Shown here: positions 1 through 7,623 of the stretch, one piece after another
How positions within the stretch are numbered: the stretch's first letter is position 1
How the letters are laid out: the number at the start of each line of letters is the position of its first letter
Origin: G963665925 sp050596425
GTDB lineage: Bacteria > Bacillota > Clostridia > Peptostreptococcales > Acidaminobacteraceae
Direction: 5' to 3'
Assembly (NCBI RefSeq): GCF_050596425.1
Contig: NZ_CP192292.1
Span: 2,418,001-2,482,000, forward strand
DNA: 64,000 bases
Notes under the pieces: generated by a model
The model's input: the letters and a program-made list of their open reading frames with translations, nothing else
Databases searched by the model: none
What the model was told of the DNA's origin: nothing
Position numbers and translations under genes: made by a program

Positions 1-2
1 AG

Positions 3-1865
3 TTGACAGATGCTGGTGAGCGAGCGGGCACACTAGATTATGGGACCTTGTCAGATCAAATCTGGACTGCACATGGTAAAATAGCAGAACGTATTCGTGC
101 CCTTGAGGCCGAGGCCAGCGGTGGAGAACCTGCAAGCCCCCTTGAAGCTGTGGCGCAAAGTGCAGGGGATAAACTGGCACAAGCTGCTGAATCGGGGAAT
201 ATTGAAGCGATAATAGCCGCAGCAGAGGAAAAAGCCCTTTCAGATCAGTTGGCATTGGGTCTGCCTATAAAGTCGGAGGAGGCCAAGGCCATTTTAGAAT
301 CGACATTGGAAGACACTAAAAATGATGCTGTCTTGGCAGCCCTAAAAGGGACATCATTTGAATATGAAGCAGGGAAAAGAAATGGAGAAGGTCCTGCTGT
401 GCTTTCGGAGATGCTTACTGAAGAAACAGAGGCAGTAAAAAGTGCTCTTGATAACTGGAAAGACCTAGTGGACATGCTCCTTGATGCCAGTGATGAAGAT
501 GCGGATAAGTCAGCAGTTTTAGCAGAATACAGTGAAGCTCTGACAACATTGATGGGAACATTGCCAGACACCGACATGAAACCGAAATTGACCAGTGAAT
601 TGGTGGATGCTCTTGGTGAGTCACAAGGTCAATTGTCGGCAGCGAGTGCAGATAACAATCCTGTCCTGCAGGCTCTATTAAATAATAAGGATCAGCAAGA
701 GGCACAATTGGCTTTGATAAATGAAGCCTATGCCGATGCCCTTGAAAATGGCGATCTGGAGGGTGCCAATGAGATTTCAGCCTTAGCTGACCAATTGATT
801 GTTTCCAGCGAAGCTTCCGCTGAAGCAGCCCTAGACAATTATTTTGAGGCTAAAAGTGATTTGGACACAGCTCAAGGAAAGGTGGATGCAATTTTACAAG
901 GTTCAAGCGATGACGCCAGCGATGATTCGGATGATCAAGACGATAAATCCGATCAGGAAGAAGGCGGATCTGGAACGAGCGACGAGGAAGCTTCCGGTAA
1001 GACCACTGATGAGAATGAAAGCGGTAATGAAAGCGGTAATGAAAGCGGGACCAGTGACTCGTCAGATGAAGAAGACAGTGGAAGTTCTGCTTCTGGTCTT
1101 AATGATCAAGATTCTATTGATATGGTTGCCTTAACCAAAGCGATTGAGGAACTTGGTCAGGCAAGGGACGCCCTAGAAGAAGCCAAAGCGCTTCTAAGTC
1201 CTGAAGATTTGCAGCTTATTGAAGCCTTTCTTGACTTGGCCAGTGCGGTTGAAGTCTATGCACAGGAAGGCAATGGTGAAATGGCAAAGGCTTCGGCAGA
1301 AGCCCTTCAAGACATGCTTGCCGTCCTCCCTCAAGGGTTTGATGTAAAGACCATCTTAGAAGATGTGGTTGATCTACTTAACAAGGCCAAGGCTCAAGCC
1401 GCCCTTGAAGGTGACATGAGCGGCGCTCAGGACTTGGCGTCAGCACAGCTTATGATGAAAGAAGCCGCCCTTGGTGAATTTGCAGACGCCCAGCTTTCAA
1501 AAGACACGTCTGTTACAGATGTTCTGACAGGCACAGTGATTATTAAGCCAGATGCTTATCTCTCAAAAGGCGTAACTTACATTGGAATTAAGTCACTATT
1601 TGATCAGATCGGTGGACAGACGGTGTGGAATCCTGAGACACAAGTGGCACTAGGCATTGCCAATAAATCGAGTTTGGAAATCACTGTGGGATCACAAAAC
1701 GCTGTCATCGGTGAGGATGAAGTGCCCATGAAGGGGCCGGCCCAGTTAAAAGATGGGAGGGCCTATCTACCGTTCAATACTGTGAGCCAATATATTCAAG
1801 AATACTTAGATGATAGATTCGATGGATTACGAGTCATAATACTACCACACCTGATAGGAGAGTGA
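3..1865 (+). CDS. Large acidic protein with C-terminal copper-amine-oxidase-N-like domain, 5' partial
   Basis: The frame is open from the window edge, so the true start probably lies upstream; the TTG at 3 has no visible ribosome binding site. The visible 620 residues are mostly Ala/Glu/Leu-rich helical sequence. A Ser/Asp/Glu-rich low-complexity linker lies at about residues 300-365, including a short repeat of the SGNE type. The last 110 residues resemble the stalk-like copper amine oxidase N-terminal domain (pattern ITVGS...VPMKGPAQLKDGRAYLPF), which Firmicutes often use as a surface or structural module. The stop is 5 bp before the DUF4255 gene, so it belongs to the eCIS operon. A structural or surface-exposed role is inference; no catalytic motif is seen. 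Confidence 0.6.
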   Translation: MTDAGERAGTLDYGTLSDQIWTAHGKIAERIRALEAEASGGEPASPLEAVAQSAGDKLAQAAESGNIEAIIAAAEEKALSDQLALGLPIKSEEAKAILESTLEDTKNDAVLAALKGTSFEYEAGKRNGEGPAVLSEMLTEETEAVKSALDNWKDLVDMLLDASDEDADKSAVLAEYSEALTTLMGTLPDTDMKPKLTSELVDALGESQGQLSAASADNNPVLQALLNNKDQQEAQLALINEAYADALENGDLEGANEISALADQLIVSSEASAEAALDNYFEAKSDLDTAQGKVDAILQGSSDDASDDSDDQDDKSDQEEGGSGTSDEEASGKTTDENESGNESGNESGTSDSSDEEDSGSSASGLNDQDSIDMVALTKAIEELGQARDALEEAKALLSPEDLQLIEAFLDLASAVEVYAQEGNGEMAKASAEALQDMLAVLPQGFDVKTILEDVVDLLNKAKAQAALEGDMSGAQDLASAQLMMKEAALGEFADAQLSKDTSVTDVLTGTVIIKPDAYLSKGVTYIGIKSLFDQIGGQTVWNPETQVALGIANKSSLEITVGSQNAVIGEDEVPMKGPAQLKDGRAYLPFNTVSQYIQEYLDDRFDGLRVIILPHLIGE

Positions 1866-1869
1866 TGCA

Positions 1870-2442
1870 ATGGGGCGCTATACAGTTATATCCGAAATCA
1901 CAGAATCCCTGATAAATGTTTTAAGAGAGGATCTGGTGCCTGAGCCTGTTCGTAAAAAAGATTTGATAGCCGCATGCTCCCCTGGAGACAAGGCTGATAT
2001 AAAGATTGGTCTGCACTTATACGATGTGCAGGAAAATGGAGAATTTGTCAATAGGGATAGGATACAGCGGTCATCAAGCAAATTGCAGTATCCGCCCATG
2101 TCATTGACCTTATTCTATATGCTGACAGCCTACTCCAACGCAGATCCACGAGATAGGGGCATAGATGCCCAGCGAGCCTTGGGCAGATGTATTCAGTCCC
2201 TTTATGACAAGGCCATACTTCCACCTGACAAATTGGTTGGATCCTTGTCGGACTATAATGAAAGCATAGAAATATCCAGACATAATATGACTTTTGAAGA
2301 AAAACAGCGGATATGGCATTTCCCAAATGTTCCCTACCAGCTAAGTGTTTTTTATAAAGTTGCCCCAGTTTTCGTTGAATCAACAAGGGTTAAGGACGTT
2401 ACTCCTGTTTCAGAAATTGACATTTCCATTAAAGGCAGGTGA
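1870..2442 (+). CDS. DUF4255 (Pvc16-type) eCIS protein
   Basis: This 190-residue protein begins MGRYTVISEITESLINVL and contains the PPMSLTLFYMLTAYS core typical of DUF4255/Pvc16 N-terminal domains. In phage-tail-like extracellular contractile injection systems that family is a tail-terminator or cap protein at the end of the sheath. The ATG is preceded by AGGAG with about 8 nt spacing. It follows the upstream gene by 5 bp and precedes the next by 4 bp, so the three genes form one transcription unit. The family assignment is from remembered motifs; the rest of the eCIS cluster (sheath, tube, baseplate, ATPase) would lie left of the window. Confidence 0.75.
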   Translation: MGRYTVISEITESLINVLREDLVPEPVRKKDLIAACSPGDKADIKIGLHLYDVQENGEFVNRDRIQRSSSKLQYPPMSLTLFYMLTAYSNADPRDRGIDAQRALGRCIQSLYDKAILPPDKLVGSLSDYNESIEISRHNMTFEEKQRIWHFPNVPYQLSVFYKVAPVFVESTRVKDVTPVSEIDISIKGR

Positions 2443-2446
2443 TGAT

Positions 2447-3226
2447 ATGACAACATTTTGGAGCGATCGATCAAGAATAACACTGAAAACAGATTTGGTT
2501 CTTGAGCTTGTTGACAGCTTTACCAACCAGCTCATAGGGCCCTGTCGACAAAGATTTTATATTAACGAAAGGCCTGCAAAGGTTACACGCAATAAAAATG
2601 GTCTTATGGTATTTTGCAACTTGATTGACACACCTAAGACATTGCGCATTGAGTTTGATATATATCAGAACCGAGTCATTGCTTTTACAAAAGAAGAGAT
2701 TGACACACATAGGGCTGGTGGCTATATACACAAAATACTTCGACTGGAACCTTCAAGACGGTATAATTTACCGAGCTGGGCAACTGTGGTTGTGGGACAG
2801 CTGGAGGACAACTACGCTAAAGATAGCATCTATGAGGCCATTGTGGCAGATGTAACCGATGTTTTCAGGATTAAAAAGACTTCTGAAGATGGCAAACGTG
2901 TTGATATTCATTTGACCAACAATGATATTATGCTGGGACGCCAGTTTTATGATGCAGACCTTCATCCTGTTGATGCCTTTTTTATTGTGGGAACAGAAAA
3001 CAAGACATTCATCATTGAACCAGAGGCGAAAAAAAACCTTGAAGCCCATGCACTTCTTAGTGAAATTCGAAGTCTTTACATTGATGAAAATAATAAATTT
3101 ATGCTTAGTTTAGCCAATGTATCTGGTGAGAGAACCTCTATAAAACTCTACAGGGATAAGCAAAAGATTGGGGAGTTTCAAATCCAGTCTGGCCAGTGGA
3201 ATGATATTGGAGCCGTGGACTCTTAA
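2447..3226 (+). CDS. Hypothetical eCIS-associated protein
   Basis: The protein has 259 residues. I chose the ATG at 2447, just after the upstream stop and behind GGCAGGTGATG, rather than the frame's earlier in-frame start at 2345, which would overlap the DUF4255 gene by about 100 bp. The sequence looks like a mostly beta protein without signal peptide or membrane segments. The N-terminal 110 residues (LELVDSFTNQLIGPC...RFYINERPAKVTRN) resemble small carbohydrate- or ligand-binding beta domains found next to DUF4255 genes. It is the last gene of the eCIS operon. I do not recognise a defined family, and the function is unknown. Confidence 0.65.
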   Translation: MTTFWSDRSRITLKTDLVLELVDSFTNQLIGPCRQRFYINERPAKVTRNKNGLMVFCNLIDTPKTLRIEFDIYQNRVIAFTKEEIDTHRAGGYIHKILRLEPSRRYNLPSWATVVVGQLEDNYAKDSIYEAIVADVTDVFRIKKTSEDGKRVDIHLTNNDIMLGRQFYDADLHPVDAFFIVGTENKTFIIEPEAKKNLEAHALLSEIRSLYIDENNKFMLSLANVSGERTSIKLYRDKQKIGEFQIQSGQWNDIGAVDS

Positions 3227-3253
3227 AGTTTTAAATTCTTTTACTTGATTCTC

Positions 3254-3292
3254 AATCCACCTGTCAGCTACAATGAGTAGGTAGAGGATTGG
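3254..3292 (+). promoter_or_regulatory. Intergenic hairpin before Nudix gene
   Basis: CAATCC...ACCT can pair with AGGT...GGATTG across the gap between the eCIS gene and the Nudix gene. There is no T-tract, so it is not a canonical terminator. It sits just upstream of the GGAAGGA ribosome binding site and could shape mRNA processing or translation. Confidence 0.35.
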
Positions 3293-3307
3293 GAAGGACT
3301 GGTTATT

Positions 3308-3889
3308 ATGTCGTATTATCAAGAAATCAAGTCATTTACCCCTGCCAATGAGCAGGAGGCAAACGATAAAAGAGTCATTTTAAATTATATTGACCACTTT
3401 AAAAGCAATATTTTGACGAGGGAAAATGAAATCGCCCATATGACGAGCTCTGGTCTTATACTGAACAAAAGTCTAGATAAGATATTAATGATTCACCACA
3501 ATATTTATCAGACCTGGGCATGGACTGGAGGACATGCAGACGGTGAAAGTGACATGCTCAAAACAGCTCTTAAGGAGGCTAAAGAAGAAACCGGACTAAA
3601 GGACATTGTTCCTTTTAGAAGGAAACTGGCCTCAATAGATATACTGCCTGTCTATGGTCATATGAAGCGGGGGCGATACGTTTCTGCCCACCTGCATTTA
3701 AACACATCATATGCCCTAATAGCCAGTGAGACTGAAGTTCCTGTGGTTAATGTAGAAGAGACCAGCGGGGTGCAGTGGGTGCCTGTCAATGATCTTTCGT
3801 CATTTTCCAATGAACCTTATTTAATTGATGTCTATATGAAAATTGTTCAATGGGCAAGAAAAAAATCAGAAGATGATAAAGGCTTATAA
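3308..3889 (+). CDS. Nudix hydrolase
   Basis: This 193-residue cytosolic protein carries a Nudix box (GGHADGESDMLK...KEAKEETGL, about residues 75-97), which binds Mg2+ and drives hydrolysis of nucleoside diphosphates linked to another moiety. The GGHADG start and the one-residue longer spacer match a common bacterial Nudix subgroup of unknown substrate. GGAAGGA lies upstream of the ATG. It is followed by a strong terminator and faces the convergent iron-sulfur gene, so it is a single-gene unit or the distal end of the eCIS transcript. The substrate cannot be predicted. Confidence 0.85.
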   Translation: MSYYQEIKSFTPANEQEANDKRVILNYIDHFKSNILTRENEIAHMTSSGLILNKSLDKILMIHHNIYQTWAWTGGHADGESDMLKTALKEAKEETGLKDIVPFRRKLASIDILPVYGHMKRGRYVSAHLHLNTSYALIASETEVPVVNVEETSGVQWVPVNDLSSFSNEPYLIDVYMKIVQWARKKSEDDKGL

Positions 3890-3908
3890 GCCATTGGTTT
3901 GATTTAAG

Positions 3909-3956
3909 AAAGGACCTATGCCACTGAGAGATGTTCCAGCAGGCAAGGCCCTTTTT
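3909..3956 (+). terminator. Rho-independent terminator
   Basis: The arms AAGGACCTATGCC and GGCAAGGCCCTT pair with a few bulges and are followed by TTTTT. It separates the Nudix gene from the convergent gene on the minus strand. Confidence 0.8.
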
Positions 3957-3990
3957 GATTGGATTAAATTTTATGTTTTGATCTATATGC

Positions 3991-5208
3991 TTATTCAATA
4001 TTTCCATTTTTAGTGCTATCAGACCGACTTTTTACAATGCGTCTATGCATCCATTTTTTTAAAGTGGTATGCTGTTCTTGCTCGAAGCCCCCTTCATAGT
4101 TTGGGGATGACATTTCACCAAATAATAGATCAAGGATATGGACCGCTTTTTTATCAGACCGATTGAGTGACTCAGCACATTCCTGACAGTAGGTCAGTAT
4201 ATGTTCGGTTTGAGCCTCCTTGGCCCTTTTTGATTTATGGGCTTCAGATAGGTCTGTATGGATTAAAGAAAGCATAGCACCAGAACCGCAACAGACAGTC
4301 AAATGTTTGTTGGCCTTATATTCGAAGAATTCAACTTGCATCAGATTGAGAACTTGTCGTACAGCCTCGTGAATATGTCCATGATGGCGTGTTGGACAAG
4401 GATCGTGCAGTGTGAAAGGCGGAAATTTACTGGAGCCTTTGTCAAGTCCTCTTCTATGAGAAGGTAGACCATCCCGCAGGTAGACTTCCCATATTGTAAG
4501 TACAGGAATGGTGGGAAACAGCTTTCTAAATGTGTTGTAGCAGTTCATGCAAAGGACTATAATTTCACTTGGCGCCAAAGCGTTAACTTCTTGGACCAAG
4601 GGCTGGGTGAAGCGTTTAAACTCTTTAATATTGCCAACACTTAAGGTGGGGTTGCCACAGCACTTCTTAAGAAAAATTGTTGGTGACTGGTCATTGAGAG
4701 CCTTATAAACAGAAGTGACAATGTTGGGACTATATGCTGAAGGACTACACCCTGGTATAAAGAGTCTGTTTTTAGAGTGGGCTGTGTCGTTCTTTTTTGA
4801 TTTCACTGGTCTTGATGAAAAGGCCCTGGAAAAAGAGAGATTTTGATGGAATGACAGGGGCAATTTTCCAAAGGCTTTTGGATAGCCCATATGATGGATG
4901 ATATCTTTTTTCAAAGCATAGAAAATGTTTTTCAGACTCACATTTTCTGGACAAACATGGTCGCAGTAGCCACACAATGTGCATGTAAATGGCATTCTAA
5001 GATTTTGGATATAATCAGAATCCTGATCGTGGTCACTGAAGTACTTTCCAGAGGCCAGTGCATAAAGAAGGTTTTTCGGGGAAGAACAATATGCCTTTAG
5101 CATGGGACACTCTTTCATACATGCGCCACAGCCTGTGCATTTGTCATGCTCTATTTTTATCAGGTTCATTTGCTCATCATTTATATATTCATATCTACTT
5201 GTTTTCAT
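3991..5208 (-). CDS. (Fe-S)-binding protein, dual 4Fe-4S plus CCG domains
   Basis: The protein has 405 residues. The N-terminus carries two 4Fe-4S ferredoxin motifs (CTGCGACMKECP about residue 24, and CTLCGYCDHVCP about residue 75). Two CCG (DUF224) half-domains follow (CCGNPTL, CMNCYNTF, DPCPTRHH, CCGSGAML), as in HdrD/GlpC/GlcF-type proteins. These CCG domains coordinate a non-cubane 4Fe-4S cluster used in electron transfer or heterodisulfide and lactate or glycolate oxidation complexes. No flavin-binding partner is adjacent, so the redox partner is unknown. It is a single gene, convergent with the Nudix gene and divergent from the rhodanese gene. Confidence 0.85.
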   Translation of the reverse strand: MKTSRYEYINDEQMNLIKIEHDKCTGCGACMKECPMLKAYCSSPKNLLYALASGKYFSDHDQDSDYIQNLRMPFTCTLCGYCDHVCPENVSLKNIFYALKKDIIHHMGYPKAFGKLPLSFHQNLSFSRAFSSRPVKSKKNDTAHSKNRLFIPGCSPSAYSPNIVTSVYKALNDQSPTIFLKKCCGNPTLSVGNIKEFKRFTQPLVQEVNALAPSEIIVLCMNCYNTFRKLFPTIPVLTIWEVYLRDGLPSHRRGLDKGSSKFPPFTLHDPCPTRHHGHIHEAVRQVLNLMQVEFFEYKANKHLTVCCGSGAMLSLIHTDLSEAHKSKRAKEAQTEHILTYCQECAESLNRSDKKAVHILDLLFGEMSSPNYEGGFEQEQHTTLKKWMHRRIVKSRSDSTKNGNIE

Positions 5209-5312
5209 TTCTTCACCTATATTAGACTTGCTACTTAGCTATATGGATTAAACCTTGTCACATCCGATGTTTGACCTGACCTAAATTATACAGGGAAAAT
5301 TCCAATACGTAT

Positions 5313-5340
5313 AGTTTTGTGACGGTTATGACAAGATGTA
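5313..5340 (+). promoter_or_regulatory. Candidate promoter for rhodanese lipoprotein
   Basis: TTGTGA is separated by 16 bp from TATAGA in the 280-bp gap between two divergent genes. It is about 150 bp upstream of the rhodanese start, so the leader would be long. I saw no other convincing sigma-A site. Confidence 0.3.
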
Positions 5341-5492
5341 TAGAAAAAACGCATAATGTGTCAATGTGCATAAAAAAAGCAAATACCCTAAAGCTTTTCA
5401 AGTTTGCTAAAATAAGACCCGGTGATTCATTTGTTTTGCATCACTTGATAAGATAAAAAGAATCAGGATAACAAAACTATTGGAGGATGAAA

Positions 5493-6893
5493 ATGAAAAA
5501 AATAATGACAATCATGCTTGCACTGGTCATGATGGTTTCTATGCTTGCAGGATGCTCGCAAGGACAAGAACAGGCAGAAAACACCAGCGAACCAGCAAGC
5601 GAAGAAAATGTAGAAACGACTACAGAAAACGCAAGTGAAGAAAGTGAAGCATCTGTAGCGACGGATGACAAGGTTATGGATTTAGAAACTTTCAAAACCC
5701 TTTTTAATGACCAAGCTTACCTTATAGTTGATACAAGACCAACTTATGCATTTAATGGCTGGGCTCTTGAGAACGAAGCAAGAGGGGGACATGTTGTTAG
5801 CTCAACGGTTTTTAGTGCTAGTTGGTTAAGCAAGCTTGAATCTGATGAGGCTATACAAGCAGAGCTGGACCGGTATGCAATCTCTAAGGACAAAACAATT
5901 GTAACTTACGGATACAGTGTGGAAACGGCAAAGCTTGTTGCTGATGCACTGACAGGCCTAGGGTATGAAAATGTTAAGGTATTAGATGCTGAATTTTCTG
6001 AAGTGGCTGCAGATGAGTCTATTGAGCTTGCATCTATGGCACACTACGATTACCTGGTTCATCCAAAGTGGGTTAAAGAAAACATGGACAATGAAGATGT
6101 GCTTGTTTACGAAGCAAGCTGGGGACCTGGCGACAAGTACAGAGAAGCGCATATTCCAAATGCAGCACACATTAACACGGATGATTTTGAAGAAGGTCCA
6201 CTTTGGAACAGAAAGTCTGATGAGGAAATTGAGAAATCGCTTCTTTCAAATGGTATAACAAGTGACAAGACAGTTGTTCTTTATGGCGAAGACATTACAG
6301 CGGCTTCAAGAATTGCCCTCATATTAAAGTATGCAGGTGTTGAAGATGTTAGACTTCTTGACGGTGGATTAATGGCTTGGAAAGATGCAGGGTATGATCT
6401 TGCTAAAGGTGGAGTTGAAGTAACGCCTGTTGAAGCATTCGGTGTGACTGTCCCACAGAAGCCTGAGTATATTATAGACATGGATGAAGCGACACAACTT
6501 CTTGACAAAGAGGATGGACGTCTTGTAAGCATCAGAAGCTGGGCAGAATACATAGGTGAAACAAGCGGATATGACTATATTGAGGCAGCTGGCCGTATTG
6601 ATGGCGCTGTATATGGTTATGCAGGTTCTGACCCATGGCATATGGAAGACTATAGAACACCAGACAATACTATGGTAAACTATGAGTACATGGCTGACCG
6701 TTGGGCGAAATCTGATATTTCAATGGACACTGTGAATTCATTCTACTGTGGTACTGGCTGGAGAGCTTCAGAAACTTGGTTCTATGCCCATGCAATGGGT
6801 TGGGAAAATGTTTCGGTGTACGACGGTGGTTGGAAAGAGTGGAGTGAGACTGAAGGCAGTCCAGTCGCTACTGGAGAACCTGCTTCAAACTAA
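5493..6893 (+). CDS. Triple-rhodanese lipoprotein (putative thiosulfate sulfurtransferase)
   Basis: This 466-residue protein has a lipoprotein signal (MKKIMTIMLALVMMVSMLAGC), an acidic Thr/Glu/Ser linker, and three rhodanese-like domains at about 55-170, 185-315 and 325-460. Only the third keeps a catalytic-loop Cys (YCGTGWRAS, about residue 419). The first two have GYSVETA and GEDITAASR at that place and are probably structural. Predicted role: transfer of sulfane sulfur at the outer face of the membrane. I preferred the ATG at 5493 over 5487 because GGAGG at 5482-5486 then has proper spacing. The next gene starts 2 bp after its stop. Confidence 0.85.
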   Translation: MKKIMTIMLALVMMVSMLAGCSQGQEQAENTSEPASEENVETTTENASEESEASVATDDKVMDLETFKTLFNDQAYLIVDTRPTYAFNGWALENEARGGHVVSSTVFSASWLSKLESDEAIQAELDRYAISKDKTIVTYGYSVETAKLVADALTGLGYENVKVLDAEFSEVAADESIELASMAHYDYLVHPKWVKENMDNEDVLVYEASWGPGDKYREAHIPNAAHINTDDFEEGPLWNRKSDEEIEKSLLSNGITSDKTVVLYGEDITAASRIALILKYAGVEDVRLLDGGLMAWKDAGYDLAKGGVEVTPVEAFGVTVPQKPEYIIDMDEATQLLDKEDGRLVSIRSWAEYIGETSGYDYIEAAGRIDGAVYGYAGSDPWHMEDYRTPDNTMVNYEYMADRWAKSDISMDTVNSFYCGTGWRASETWFYAHAMGWENVSVYDGGWKEWSETEGSPVATGEPASN

Positions 6894-6895
6894 TT

Positions 6896-7282
6896 ATGAA
6901 AAAAATCGTCGACAAAGCACTAAAAGTATTAAGCCTTGTCCTATTAATTGGGGGCACAGTGCTCGGCTTTTTAGCCACAAAAAAGATGGGTGTTCAAAGA
7001 AGTTTATATTATAGAAACACCCAGTTAGAAGCGTTTTTCTTTGATACAAAGGGATTAATTGGTCTGATAGTTCTGGGCGGTTTCTATTTCTGGATAATTT
7101 GGAAGGATAAAGACCGCTTGAACCCAGTTGAACTGGCCGTTTTTAGAGTGGCTGCAGGATTTTTGGTTCTGACCATACTCTTGTATGTTATGACGTCCTT
7201 TATGGGCGCCCCTTGGATAATGCTTGGTGCCTACGCATATTTTATTTCAGTATGTGTGGAAACCATCGGCAATAGACGCTAA
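6896..7282 (+). CDS. Small membrane protein, rhodanese operon
   Basis: This 128-residue protein has about four hydrophobic segments (residues 10-27, 48-66, 80-101, 105-122) and Lys/Arg-rich ends. It starts 2 bp after the rhodanese stop and is closed by a terminator, so the two are co-transcribed and probably translationally coupled. It has no recognisable catalytic motif. A role as membrane partner of the sulfurtransferase is inference from context. Confidence 0.7.
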   Translation: MKKIVDKALKVLSLVLLIGGTVLGFLATKKMGVQRSLYYRNTQLEAFFFDTKGLIGLIVLGGFYFWIIWKDKDRLNPVELAVFRVAAGFLVLTILLYVMTSFMGAPWIMLGAYAYFISVCVETIGNRR

Positions 7283-7311
7283 GCGTATTTCTACGAATGC
7301 ATTAAAAATTT

Positions 7312-7353
7312 AAAAGCGAGTTGCACTCATTAAAAGGGTGTAACTCGCTTTTT
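7312..7353 (+). terminator. Rho-independent terminator
   Basis: AAAGCGAGTTGCAC pairs with GTGTAACTCGCTTT (one G-U pair) and is followed by T residues. It ends the rhodanese operon. Confidence 0.9.
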
Positions 7354-7449
7354 AAATGTCCTGCATTCTTGAGTGATGCTTATTTAGGTTACTTACAGGC
7401 TTAATGGGTAAATATAAGAGTGTAATAGTCCATTTATAATAATTCAGAC

Positions 7450-7549
7450 ACTTGCAAAATCTCATATACATTATTATACCTTACATAGAATTTTTGATTC
7501 ATAAATATATATATGCATGACGTGGATTCATGAATTCTATTTTGCAAGT
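7450..7549. repeat. 100-bp element bounded by perfect 10-bp inverted repeats
   Basis: ACTTGCAAAA at 7450-7459 is the exact reverse complement of TTTTGCAAGT at 7540-7549. A second pair, ATAGAATT 7485-7492 and AATTCTAT 7533-7540, nests inside it. The interior is very AT-rich with ATATATATAT. The 340-bp gap 7283-7623 otherwise holds only the terminator and the chemoreceptor's ribosome binding site. It could be a structured leader RNA or a small transposon relic; no coding potential is seen. Confidence 0.5.
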
Positions 7550-7623
7550 CGCTCAATGAACAAACAAAAATTGATAGCAGGGATATGGGTGTTTATCAGA
7601 ATCAACTGAAAAGGAGAATATTT

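Noticed and set aside
245..577. Minus-strand frames inside the acidic protein gene
   Set aside because: Shadows of a coding strand with strong codon bias; no ribosome binding sites.
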